From Acidimicrobiales bacterium (GTDB lineage: Bacteria > Actinomycetota > Acidimicrobiia > Acidimicrobiales > MedAcidi-G1): a stretch of 36,552 nt of DNA. The DNA lies in assembly GCA_014240365.1 (NCBI GenBank), contig JAAZXC010000012.1, positions 1 to 36,552 on the forward strand. Reading direction: 5' to 3'. Of the stretch, positions 19,317-27,883 are shown piece by piece. Every line of letters starts with the position of its first letter. Positions within the stretch are counted from its first letter, which is position 1. The notes beneath the pieces are model-generated. The model had not been told where the DNA came from, ran no database searches, and worked only from the letters and a program-made list of their open reading frames with translations. Both the position numbers and the translations under genes were made by a program.

Positions 19317-20156
19317 GTGGCACCGGTCGCCCACCTCGTGATCGTCCACCGCAATCGTGGAGCTCTCTGTCGACGGACCGTGGAGTGCTTCGTGGCCCAG
19401 GCGGAGCTCACGGTCACCGTTGTGGACAACGGTTCGGAGCCCGACCAACTGGCAGAACTGAGAGATGGACTCTCTGCGGACGTGGAGGTCGTGGAGACCG
19501 GCTCGAACCTCGGTTTCGGGCCGGGAGCCAACGTCGGCCTGGAACGCTGGTTGGCCGGGCTGCACGATCTGTGTCTTCTGGCGCCCCACGATGCACGCCC
19601 ACTTGATGGAACGGTCCTGAAACTCCTGGAGGAGATGCGGGACCATCCGGCGGCTGGCCTGGCAAGTGCGGACGTCGGCGACGGCGAGGTGCCGAGGATC
19701 CAACCGTTCCTGGGACCCATTGGCGAGCCGGCGGGTCGAGACGTTGGCTGGGAGGACTCCGACTACCCCCACGGGACCCTCATGGCGCTGCGACGCGGCT
19801 GCGTGCTCGACGTCGGCCTGTTCGATGAGCGGTACTTCGCATACTGCGAGGAGGCGGACCTCGGTATCCGTGCCACGCGTTCCGGTTGGCAGGTCGGCCT
19901 CGTGCGTGGCGCCATGGTCGAGAATCCTGAGAGTGGCTCTGAGGCAGCAACCATTGACTACCTCATGCTTCGCAACACGCTGCTGTTGCTGCGAACACAT
20001 TTCGGTATCAGGAACGCCGCCTTCCGGGCTGGAGTGGTCCTCGTGGAGTCGGTGGTCGGCTGGTGGCGACCTGAGGTTCGAAGCCCGTACCACACCGGCA
20101 GGTCCCGGTTCCGGGCAGTGCTACACGCCATAACCGGTCGATTCGGGCCTCCATGA
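19317..20156 (+). CDS. Family 2 glycosyltransferase (rhamnosyltransferase-like)
   Basis: The 279-residue GT-A-fold enzyme begins with VAHLVIVHRN, then VTVVDNGSEPDQ and the ETGSNLGFGPGANVGLE motif typical of WbbL/RfbN-type GT2 transferases. APHDARP stands where the DXD/nucleotide-diphosphate site is expected. LFDERYFAYCEEADLGIRATRSGW carries the Glu/Asp pair used as catalytic base. It probably transfers a sugar from a nucleotide donor to a lipid-linked or surface glycan at the inner face of the membrane. The GTG start lies 8 bases after the gltD stop. No nucleotide-sugar synthesis genes are adjacent, so donor and acceptor are unknown. It is convergent with the hydrolase; the 76-base gap shows no clear hairpin. 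Confidence 0.88.
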   Translation: MAPVAHLVIVHRNRGALCRRTVECFVAQAELTVTVVDNGSEPDQLAELRDGLSADVEVVETGSNLGFGPGANVGLERWLAGLHDLCLLAPHDARPLDGTVLKLLEEMRDHPAAGLASADVGDGEVPRIQPFLGPIGEPAGRDVGWEDSDYPHGTLMALRRGCVLDVGLFDERYFAYCEEADLGIRATRSGWQVGLVRGAMVENPESGSEAATIDYLMLRNTLLLLRTHFGIRNAAFRAGVVLVESVVGWWRPEVRSPYHTGRSRFRAVLHAITGRFGPP

Positions 20157-20232
20157 CCGCAGTAGTCGGGATCCGACGTCAGGGCGCTGCAGGGTTCACG
20201 CCGCTGGAAGAGGTCGGCTGGCTTGGACCGGT

Positions 20233-20919
20233 TCAGAAGGGCTGCGCATCGATGAAGCCCAAGGCGGCATCGATGAAGCCGAAGTCCCGAGGCGTGGCGA
20301 AGTGATCGACGCCGCGCAGCGTCACATGGGTGGCATCGGGTAGAGCCTCGACGAGCCGGTCAGCCGGAGCGGCAAAGTCCCTGTCGCCCAGGACCACCTG
20401 CACCGGAACCGTCACGCCGGCCAGCAGGTCCTCCGAGAAGACCCGACGGTCCGGGCGCGACATGAAGGCCGTGAGTGCCTGGCGATCAGCGCCGGCGGCA
20501 TCCGGTAGGTCTGCGAAGTAGCGGAGTTCAGGGTTGGACGCCTCTCCGCTGCGTACCGCCTCGACAACAGCGGCAGAGCGCTCCGGATCCGACTCGAAGA
20601 GGTTCCTGCCCACGCCGGCGACCACGATGCGCCGGAACCTTCCGGGATGGTGTGCTGCCAGCCAGAGGATGGCCATGGCCCCGGCGGAAAAGCCAATGGC
20701 GTCGACCGGTTCGTCCGGAAGCCTGTCCAGGATGTGGTCCTCGAGGTCGCGGTAGGCCTCCGGGTCCGACGGCCTGGGAGCCTCGCCGTGGCCGAGGAGG
20801 TCCACCCCGATGACAGTCCTGCCCGCATCGGCGAGGAGGTCCACCCAGCCGTTGCCCAGCCAGGTGGCAGCGTGCGAGGTCCCGAAACCGTGGACCATCA
20901 GGACGTCGGGACCAGTCAT
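20233..20919 (-). CDS. Alpha/beta hydrolase
   Basis: The 228-residue alpha/beta-hydrolase-fold protein has the oxyanion region VHGFGTSHAATW, nucleophile Ser78 in GFSAG, the acid in LGDRDFAAPA (probably Asp181) and His206 in GVDHFATP. It is a soluble cytoplasmic enzyme without signal peptide, probably an esterase or C-C hydrolase; the substrate cannot be read from the sequence. The frame is open to 21246, but homology begins at the ATG at 20919. That ATG has no Shine-Dalgarno sequence and instead sits 6 bases after a TATGTT box, which suggests a leaderless mRNA. Confidence 0.88.
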   Translation of the reverse strand: MTGPDVLMVHGFGTSHAATWLGNGWVDLLADAGRTVIGVDLLGHGEAPRPSDPEAYRDLEDHILDRLPDEPVDAIGFSAGAMAILWLAAHHPGRFRRIVVAGVGRNLFESDPERSAAVVEAVRSGEASNPELRYFADLPDAAGADRQALTAFMSRPDRRVFSEDLLAGVTVPVQVVLGDRDFAAPADRLVEALPDATHVTLRGVDHFATPRDFGFIDAALGFIDAQPF

Positions 20920-20925
20920 CCGGGG

Positions 20926-20931
20926 AACATA
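20926..20931 (-). promoter_or_regulatory. Putative -10 box of a leaderless transcript (hydrolase)
   Basis: On the minus strand TATGTT is followed by CCCCGG and the ATG at 20919. The pattern TANNNT, six bases, start codon is that of leaderless promoters in actinobacteria. No Shine-Dalgarno sequence competes. Confidence 0.5.
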
Positions 20932-21015
20932 ACCCGACGCCGGTTCCCGTACCGGCTCCGGCCGCAGGACTGGTAGGTGCCCCGTCGGACGCGGCGACTC
21001 AGGCGAAGCCCTCGC

Positions 21016-21021
21016 TAATCT
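21016..21021 (+). promoter_or_regulatory. Putative -10 box of a leaderless transcript (DUF2142 gene)
   Basis: TAATCT is followed by TGACCG and GTG at 21028, the same spacing as for the divergent hydrolase. No ribosome-binding site precedes the GTG. The two divergent -10 boxes are about 85 bases apart. Confidence 0.55.
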
Positions 21022-21027
21022 TGACCG

Positions 21028-22398
21028 GTGACGCCACAGCGCCTTCTCATCATGGTCGGGTTGCCCCTGGGGCTTCTGATAGCCCTGCTGTCGCCGGCGT
21101 GGACGGCCTACGACGAGTTCACCCACTTCGCCCGTGTGGTCGACATGGCGCAGGGAAACCTCGAACCGGCCCGGACGCCGGAAGGAGTCGGATCGGTGAT
21201 CCCGTCGGCCTACCGGGAGGCCACCGACGAGATCATCCTCGACCATCAGGCAGGGCGCCCGCCCTGGACGCCAACCTCCGTCAGGGCCCTGCTCGGTTAC
21301 CGACCCGATGGCAGCACCGTGTTCGTGGATACCCGCCCGACCACAGCGTCAAGCCCACTCGGCTACCTGCCTGCAACGCTGGGGGCACTGGTGCCGGTGG
21401 CGGTCGGCGCACCCGGTGTCGTAGTGCTCTGGGCCGGCCGTCTGGCGTCCCTGGCCGCCTACCTGCTCCTGGCCGCATGGGCCGTGCGCACAGCGGCCGC
21501 CTTTCGCTGGTCGATTGCCATTGCGGCGACCATCCCGCTGAACCTGGCGCTTGCGGCATCGGTCTCCCCGGATGGGTTGACCATCGCCGCCGTGCTGTTG
21601 GCGGTGGCCATGTGGACCCGGGTGGAGGGGGGAGGCGACGTTGCACTCCCGGCACTGATCGCGTCCAGCGGGTTGCTGGCGTTGGCCAAGCCGCCCTATT
21701 TCCTTGTACTCGGCCTGTTCGTGGCCTCTGCTCTCATCGAGCGCACGGCCGGTCGCATCCGAGCCGCCTGCGTTGCCGGCGCAGGCCTCGTGGTCGGCCT
21801 GGCGACGACCCTGATCAACTCAGGCGACAACTACCAGCCCGTCACCACCACGATGCTCCGAAGGATCGACTACAACCCTGACCTCCAGATGGACCATCTC
21901 AGGGGTGACGTTCCGGGCTTCCTGTGGGCCACCGCGGACACCTGGATCACGGAGTACCGGGTCTACGTGCAGGGATGGTTTAGGCAGCTGGGATTCTGGG
22001 AGGCTGACATGGCATCGGTTATGCCATGGGCCTTCGTGGTCATTCTGGCCGTGTCGCTCCTGATCCTGGACGGCGACGACATGGACCGCCTCTCGGGAGT
22101 GCGCCGCACCATCGTCGCCATGGGAGTGGCCGGTCTGGTGATCGCCATGTACGCAGCCAGTTTCGTCTACTTCACGGACCAGCCGGACTACGACCACATC
22201 GGCTTCCAGATGGCCCGGTACTCGGTGCCCCTCGCAGTGCTGGCCTTCATCGCATGGTCACCACGTGCCCTGATCTGGCCGGCACGACGTCTTGGCCGCC
22301 GTTTCGCCCTCGTTGGGGTGGTCGGGGTCCCGCTGGTGGCCGTGGGCGCCTCGCTGGTGACCTGGTTGTGGACAGGAGCCAACACGGAGTTGGGCTGA
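21028..22398 (+). CDS. DUF2142 polytopic membrane protein (GT-C-like)
   Basis: The 456-residue protein has about ten hydrophobic segments. The first helix is followed by AWTAYDEFTHFARVVDMAQG, the acidic first-loop motif (P/A-x-D-E-x-x-H) of DUF2142 and related GT-C transferases, which use polyprenyl-phosphate sugars. A TTASSPLGYLPATLGA segment and a central AKPPYFLVLG are also typical. The family is often encoded among polysaccharide genes and is presumed to be a glycosyltransferase or glycan-related membrane protein; this is inference. The start is GTG at 21028, apparently leaderless. It is convergent with the AftD-like gene, with 9 bases between the stop codons. Confidence 0.85.
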   Translation: MTPQRLLIMVGLPLGLLIALLSPAWTAYDEFTHFARVVDMAQGNLEPARTPEGVGSVIPSAYREATDEIILDHQAGRPPWTPTSVRALLGYRPDGSTVFVDTRPTTASSPLGYLPATLGALVPVAVGAPGVVVLWAGRLASLAAYLLLAAWAVRTAAAFRWSIAIAATIPLNLALAASVSPDGLTIAAVLLAVAMWTRVEGGGDVALPALIASSGLLALAKPPYFLVLGLFVASALIERTAGRIRAACVAGAGLVVGLATTLINSGDNYQPVTTTMLRRIDYNPDLQMDHLRGDVPGFLWATADTWITEYRVYVQGWFRQLGFWEADMASVMPWAFVVILAVSLLILDGDDMDRLSGVRRTIVAMGVAGLVIAMYAASFVYFTDQPDYDHIGFQMARYSVPLAVLAFIAWSPRALIWPARRLGRRFALVGVVGVPLVAVGASLVTWLWTGANTELG

Positions 22399-22407
22399 CC
22401 GGGGCCC

Positions 22408-25400
22408 TCAGGCGGAACGGTGTTCGACCAGGGCCTGGAGTGCGCCGGCGGCGAGGCACACGATGGCCACGACGCCCAGTACGTGGTAGCCCTCGAAGAA
22501 GAGCGGCCAGACGAAGTCCCGGGGATGGCGGAAGCGGATCTGCTCGATGGCGATAAGCACAGCGGCGGACCCCATTGCCACGGCGGCCAGGAGCGGCATG
22601 GTCCGACGGTAGATCGAACCGCGGAGGGCCAGCGTCGTGGCGAGCCCGACCACTACGGCAGCGAGGTGCCACGACGGAAGGTTCACCGCCGAGAAGACTG
22701 CGGCCAGTGCGCCCACGGCAACGGCCCGGCCGTCGGATACAACGCGTCCCCTCCTGCGGGGATCTTCGAACACGGGTGACTCCGGTGCCGGTGGTCCGGT
22801 GTCGCTGCGACCTCTGGCCGCAACCAGAAGGCATGTCAGGGCCGCCACGAACGAAGCCCACAGGCCGAGCCAGACCGTTGACTGTGGTGCCCAGACGAGA
22901 CGCAGGGAGGTCCGTCCGGCGTCAGGCGGTGTCACCATCCAACCGTTGGCGAAGCCGTCCACGAGCCTTGGCGGACCATGATCCAGGCCGTTGTCATTCT
23001 GGAGGTGCCAGCCGGCGCTGAGGCTCTGGCCCAGCACCAGCCAGTAGGGGCCCGTGGCGCCCTCGACGGTGAGGAGGATCTCGGTCCGGTCCATCTTCTC
23101 GACGCTCAGGACCGGGGTGTCGGTGCTGGTGCCCGCGACCTCGAGGAAAGCCGATGTGAGGACCAGACGATCCAGGTCGAGCAACGTGTCAGCACCTGCA
23201 GCGGCCACGATCCTGTGCTCGCCTTCGGCCAACTCCAGGGCGGGACCACACGGTGCCAGGGTCAGGGACCTCCTTGAGAATCCATCGGCGGTCGACCCGG
23301 AGATGCGAACGGAGACAGGTCGGCCGTCCACCCGGACGAGGTCCTCACGACAACCGGTATCGATCCACCGGGGTCGCTCCGGGAAGTCGAATCCGTCGGA
23401 TACCTCCACGATGGCCACGGGCAGGACGTCGGGGAGGCCGGAGTACCAGTTCATGGTTCGACGCTCGACAACCTCGTCGATGCGCAGCGTCAGGGAACGT
23501 CCGGTTGTGTCGGCGATGTCGAGATCGATATCCACGAGGTCCCCGGGCACCCGAAGCACTCCCGGGAGGGTGGATCGGCCGACTGCCACCCCGTCTACAA
23601 GGACCGTGATCACACTCGGCGCCGAGTGCAGTCCATCGGCGCGGTAGGTGAACGCCAGGTTCGAGAATGTGCGTGGCTCCGTGTGCGTGATCGTGACCGC
23701 CTGTCCGTTCTGTGGCCCGATGGGCGGCTGCCAGGCGGTGGTGGGGTCATCATCGAAAGCGGCCCGGCCGCGCGAGACCAGGTCGCCTGCGAGGAAGGCC
23801 GTGGCCCGGACCGTCGGCGTGTCGGCGATATCCAGGAGGGAGTCGTCTGCGTGGGCGGACCAGCGGGCTTCTCCCCGGACTTGGAAGGTACGGGCCCATG
23901 GCAGGTGAAGCGTCCGGTCGATGGATCGTTCGGATTCTGGGCGAATGGGATCCCGTGGATCCGAGCGTTGCCTGGTGAGGACCACCACCAGGTCGGCACC
24001 GGTGTCGCTACCGAGGACCTTCGTGAGGTCGTCGGGAAGCAGGATCGTCTCATCGGCGACCACGCCGTCAACGACCACCTCGGCGAACCCGACGCCTGTC
24101 ACCCCGGCGTAGTGGTCCAGCCGACCGACGTCGGTGCCTCGGATCTCCAGGACCAGGACCCGCACGTCGGTTCCGGGAAGGTCGACTACCTGTCCGGGTG
24201 CGGCTCGGGATGTGGCATCCAGAACCACGTCCATGACGCGGTCGTCGAGGTGGATCCGAAGGTCGGTGATCCACCTGTTCTGTCCCTGCGACCTGGCCTG
24301 CACGAAGGTCAGGTTCTGGACCGGCGAGGGTTCGTCGAGCGTCAGGGTGAGGTGTTCGCCGACGACGTCGTTGAAGGCTCCGACGCTCCATGCCGTGTCC
24401 AGGTGGCCGTCGACGGCGTGGAACGGCTTGTCTCCGGGGGTGAAGGTCACCGGGTTGCCGTAGCCCGAGGCGTCGACGCGTATGCCTGTCTGGCTTGCCA
24501 CGCTGAGCGTCCCCGGTCGTACAGGCAGCACGTCGAGGCGCTGGTCCGAGAGGTCGACGCCGTGGGCCTCCTCGTCCTGGCGCTCGGTGTAGCCGGTGGT
24601 CTCCCTGATGGTTCCCCAACGCCGTCCCTGCAGCCGGTTCGTATCCGTGATGATCAGCAGGGAACCGTTACCCGACGACGACGCCACGAGGCCCGGATCG
24701 TGCGAGATCGATGCGCTGAAGAGGACGGGTCTACCAGGCTCGAGAAGCCCCTCGCCGGCTGCGGCCACGATGCCGTCGGCATCTCCGGAGATGACAATGC
24801 TCCGGGCTGGGTCGGCAAGGCGCAGGATCGGCTGGGCTTCGAGTACCGGCAGAACAATGGCGGGTGCCGGATGCTGAGAACCGACCGGCCGCGACAGGGT
24901 GTGCTGGTCCAGTAGCGGCCTTTCCGGGCCCGCCACGTTGGGTGAAGGGGTTCCGAACGGGACTGCCGGCCCGAAGCCGGAGGCGTCACGCAGTTCAGCC
25001 CAGAGGTCGTCAGGGCGGGGCGTGCGGAAACGCTCAAACTGCAGGTCCGACCTCAGGACGACATCGCCCACACCCATCAGGCGGGCCAGTGGGGCCAGGC
25101 CATCCGAATCCAGCCTGCCTTCCTGGAGCTCTGTGTCCAGAGCCACCAGCAGGGCTGCCGAGGCTGGCGAACCCTGTGGGATGAGCTCCCGTGCCGCGTA
25201 GGGGCGGTCCATGAGTCCAGGCAGTACCGGGTCGCCCGAGTTTCCCCACCGGTAGGCGGCGAAGTCGGACCCGGGCAACTCAAGGACACGTGTGTCCGGT
25301 CCGCTGGCTTCCAGATGTGCGGCGGCCTCGTGCCAGTAGCCGGGGATCTCCTCGGGTCGCTGGACGAGGCTGCCAAGCATCTCCCCCTGCCATAGAGGCG

Positions 25401-26628
25401 AGAGGTTCGCCACCACCAGGACGCACAGCAACGCTGCTACCGCCTGTTCCCAGCGGGGACGCCAGCGAGCGAGAGCGGCAACACCTGCTCCGAGGAGCAT
25501 CGAGGTGCCGAGGATGGAGAGCGGGAGCGCCCTGGGGGTACTTCGCAGAGCCAGGCCCGCATCCGTCAGGGTGAGTTCACGGAAGATCCGACCCAGGGGT
25601 GACGGGCTGTCGTAGGGGTGGGCTCCTATGCCGACCAGCAGGCCGAGCACGATCAGCATCAGGGCATGCCCGCGATGGCGGAAGCGGACCACTGCGGCGA
25701 TCAGCAACGCCAGGAGGGGCAGGGCGAAGGAGAGTGGCAGGGCCCAACGCGTGTAGGAGGTGGCTGGTTCGATCCATGCTCCGAGGCGGCCCTGTCCGTA
25801 GAAGTACCAGTAGCCGAGCCCCCGGAAGAGCTCCGGCGCCGTGGCGGCGTCGGACACCACCTTGTAATTCTCGGTGAGGTGCAGGGTCGGAAGGCCGTGC
25901 CGGGCCTGAATGGCCAGTCCGACGATCCACCATGTGGCGGTGGCCGTGAACGCCACCCCGATGCGTGCAGCGGTACTGATGACGCGCCGCCAGGGGGCGG
26001 ACCCCTCCAGGGCGCACCACGCCAGCCACGCCACGGGCCCGATGCCGACGAGTAGCAGCGAGCTGGCGTTCACGCCTCCGACCGTCAGGGTGACCAGTCC
26101 GAAGATCGCAGCATGGCGCCAACCCTGCGTCCGAAGGGCCCTCACGGTGAGTCCCATGAGCCACGGCAGACCGGCCCATGGAAGCAGGATCACCGAATGG
26201 CGGTCCATGTAGTTGAGGAGATACGGGCTGAGCATGTACGCCAACGAGGAGACGAGCATGGCGGCGCCCCGCCAGCCGAGGGTCCGCAGGAACCAACGCA
26301 TACCCAGGCCGGCAACCAGGAGCACCGACCCCATCCAGAGTCGCTGCGTGATCCAGTCGGGCAGGCCAACGGTCTCTCCCAGCCAGAAGAACGGGCCTAT
26401 CGGCCACAGGTAGCCGATGTTCTGATGGGTGACGGTTCCCATCGCCACCTCCGGCTGCCACATGTATGGGGCACGTGCAAGGAGACGCCCCGGATCCAGG
26501 TACAGGTAGGCCTTCGTGTCGGCGGCCACCCGGCCCACGTCGTTTGCCAGCAGGGGCAGGTACGCCACCGCCGCCAGTATGAATGTCTGAACCCGGTTGC
26601 GCCCGAGCAGCCCGCTCCGTGTGCTCAT
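22408..26628 (-). CDS. aftD: AftD-like alpha-(1->3)-arabinofuranosyltransferase (DUF3367 family)
   Basis: The 1406-residue protein has the size and layout of the AftD family. An N-terminal GT-C membrane domain (about residues 10-430) has an acidic first loop, AADTKAYLYLDPGRLL, and the TVTHQNIGYLWPIGPFFWL segment. A large extracytoplasmic portion follows. It includes two segments resembling F5/8-type carbohydrate-binding modules, recognisable from HAVDGHLDTAWSVG and AAFDDDPTTAWQPP. A C-terminal group of about four transmembrane helices ends the protein. Mycobacterial AftD adds arabinofuranose to arabinogalactan and lipoarabinomannan from decaprenyl-phospho-arabinose. Here the acceptor is unknown. 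Its ATG overlaps the stop of the upstream GT4 gene (ATGA at 26625-26628), so the two are translationally coupled. Confidence 0.9.
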   Translation of the reverse strand: MSTRSGLLGRNRVQTFILAAVAYLPLLANDVGRVAADTKAYLYLDPGRLLARAPYMWQPEVAMGTVTHQNIGYLWPIGPFFWLGETVGLPDWITQRLWMGSVLLVAGLGMRWFLRTLGWRGAAMLVSSLAYMLSPYLLNYMDRHSVILLPWAGLPWLMGLTVRALRTQGWRHAAIFGLVTLTVGGVNASSLLLVGIGPVAWLAWCALEGSAPWRRVISTAARIGVAFTATATWWIVGLAIQARHGLPTLHLTENYKVVSDAATAPELFRGLGYWYFYGQGRLGAWIEPATSYTRWALPLSFALPLLALLIAAVVRFRHRGHALMLIVLGLLVGIGAHPYDSPSPLGRIFRELTLTDAGLALRSTPRALPLSILGTSMLLGAGVAALARWRPRWEQAVAALLCVLVVANLSPLWQGEMLGSLVQRPEEIPGYWHEAAAHLEASGPDTRVLELPGSDFAAYRWGNSGDPVLPGLMDRPYAARELIPQGSPASAALLVALDTELQEGRLDSDGLAPLARLMGVGDVVLRSDLQFERFRTPRPDDLWAELRDASGFGPAVPFGTPSPNVAGPERPLLDQHTLSRPVGSQHPAPAIVLPVLEAQPILRLADPARSIVISGDADGIVAAAGEGLLEPGRPVLFSASISHDPGLVASSSGNGSLLIITDTNRLQGRRWGTIRETTGYTERQDEEAHGVDLSDQRLDVLPVRPGTLSVASQTGIRVDASGYGNPVTFTPGDKPFHAVDGHLDTAWSVGAFNDVVGEHLTLTLDEPSPVQNLTFVQARSQGQNRWITDLRIHLDDRVMDVVLDATSRAAPGQVVDLPGTDVRVLVLEIRGTDVGRLDHYAGVTGVGFAEVVVDGVVADETILLPDDLTKVLGSDTGADLVVVLTRQRSDPRDPIRPESERSIDRTLHLPWARTFQVRGEARWSAHADDSLLDIADTPTVRATAFLAGDLVSRGRAAFDDDPTTAWQPPIGPQNGQAVTITHTEPRTFSNLAFTYRADGLHSAPSVITVLVDGVAVGRSTLPGVLRVPGDLVDIDLDIADTTGRSLTLRIDEVVERRTMNWYSGLPDVLPVAIVEVSDGFDFPERPRWIDTGCREDLVRVDGRPVSVRISGSTADGFSRRSLTLAPCGPALELAEGEHRIVAAAGADTLLDLDRLVLTSAFLEVAGTSTDTPVLSVEKMDRTEILLTVEGATGPYWLVLGQSLSAGWHLQNDNGLDHGPPRLVDGFANGWMVTPPDAGRTSLRLVWAPQSTVWLGLWASFVAALTCLLVAARGRSDTGPPAPESPVFEDPRRRGRVVSDGRAVAVGALAAVFSAVNLPSWHLAAVVVGLATTLALRGSIYRRTMPLLAAVAMGSAAVLIAIEQIRFRHPRDFVWPLFFEGYHVLGVVAIVCLAAGALQALVEHRSA

Positions 26629-27809
26629 CGGTGCTTCACCGTGGAGGCCAGCACCCGGAAGGCCTCCGTGGCGGTTCGGTCCCAGTCGAAGCGTTCAGCG
26701 AATGATCTGGCGCCGGCGGAGAGTTCAGCCCGGCGGTCCCCGTTGCCGGCAACCTCCACCAGGCCGGCCGCCAGGTCCGACTGTCCGGATGTCAGCAGGC
26801 CAGATTGACCGTGGACAACGGCGTCCCTGTGTCCGGCGATGTCGCTGACCACCGATGGTGTTGCGCATGCAGCAGCCTCGGTGATGGTCATGCCCCAGCC
26901 CTCGCTGATAGAGGCGCTGGCAATGACCGTCGCCCGGCGGTACGCGTCCAGGAGGGCCTCGTCGGTTATCCGACCACGAAACGACACAGCCGGGGCGATG
27001 TCCAACTCGGTAGTGAGATTTCGTAGCGAGTCCTCCTCCGGGCCCTCGCCAATGACCTCGAGGCGGAGCCCGTGGACGGACCGGAGCGCTTCTGCGAATG
27101 CCCTGATGAGCACGTCGACACGTTTTGAGGGCATGAGACGTCCGACGCTGAGCACCAGCGGGGGCTGCTCAGGGGTGCCCAGTGGTTCGTAGCGACGGTC
27201 GATTCCAGGCTCCACGACGTGGACCTGACTGCGCCTATGGCCCAGCCCAGATACCAGGCCATCGGCCGATGAGGACGAGAGCGTCACGATCGGTGTCGAG
27301 CGGTAGAACGGCGGGGCCAGGCGTCGCTCCAGCAGGGATCCCAGCCGGGCCGGGGCAGGCGAGAGGACCAGAGGCCACATGACACTGTGGTCGTGATGCT
27401 GGATCACCATGCGCGGACCCCGTCCCCAGATCGGGGTGAGGAAGGGGACTCCGTTCCAGATCTCGACGAGGGCATCTCGCCGGCCGTGCCGGTGGAACAA
27501 CTCATCGATCACGCTGACGGGAAAGACGTTGTACCTACCGGAGTTCCTGACGACCTGGTAACCGTCGCGGACCACCCGTGCAGGTCGGCCCGGCACCGCA
27601 GAGGTGCGCAACATGACGTCCAGGCCGGCTGCGGACCACCGCTTCAGTACCTCGTGGGCGTGGAGTTCGGAACCGCCGGACTCCGTGTCGTCGAGGTCCC
27701 TCCATGCCAGGACGTGGACCCGCCCGATGCCCGAGGTGGAGATCAGCTCCTTCAGGTCCCCTGGGGGTAGAACGGGTTGGTTCGCCGGGCGGCGCCGGTC
27801 ATCGGACAT
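26625..27809 (-). CDS. Family 4 (GT-B) glycosyltransferase
   Basis: The product is about 394 residues with a GT-B fold. The N-terminal acceptor domain has VHVLAWRDLDDTESGGSELHAHE. The C-terminal domain starts at PPLVLSVGRLMPSKRVDVLIRAF, and the E-x7-E nucleotide-sugar motif is within SEGWGMTITEA. Such enzymes transfer hexoses from NDP- or GDP-sugars to lipid-linked glycans at the cytoplasmic side of the membrane. ATG 27809 was preferred over the ATG at 27875: the extra 22 residues look non-conserved, and a TACGAT box lies 9 bases before 27809. The gene overlaps the AftD-like gene downstream by four bases and is divergent from the MBOAT gene. Confidence 0.9.
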   Translation of the reverse strand: MSDDRRRPANQPVLPPGDLKELISTSGIGRVHVLAWRDLDDTESGGSELHAHEVLKRWSAAGLDVMLRTSAVPGRPARVVRDGYQVVRNSGRYNVFPVSVIDELFHRHGRRDALVEIWNGVPFLTPIWGRGPRMVIQHHDHSVMWPLVLSPAPARLGSLLERRLAPPFYRSTPIVTLSSSSADGLVSGLGHRRSQVHVVEPGIDRRYEPLGTPEQPPLVLSVGRLMPSKRVDVLIRAFAEALRSVHGLRLEVIGEGPEEDSLRNLTTELDIAPAVSFRGRITDEALLDAYRRATVIASASISEGWGMTITEAAACATPSVVSDIAGHRDAVVHGQSGLLTSGQSDLAAGLVEVAGNGDRRAELSAGARSFAERFDWDRTATEAFRVLASTVKHR

Positions 27810-27883
27810 GGCGGCCAAATCGTATCGGCCGACCCGCTGCAGCCCGGGCCGGGGGGCCGCCGGTGGCAGACTCATCGGCGCCC

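Noticed and set aside
23626-24915. Plus-strand open frame of 429 codons opposite the AftD-like gene
   Set aside because: It is a shadow of the AftD frame with antisense-type composition and no domain.
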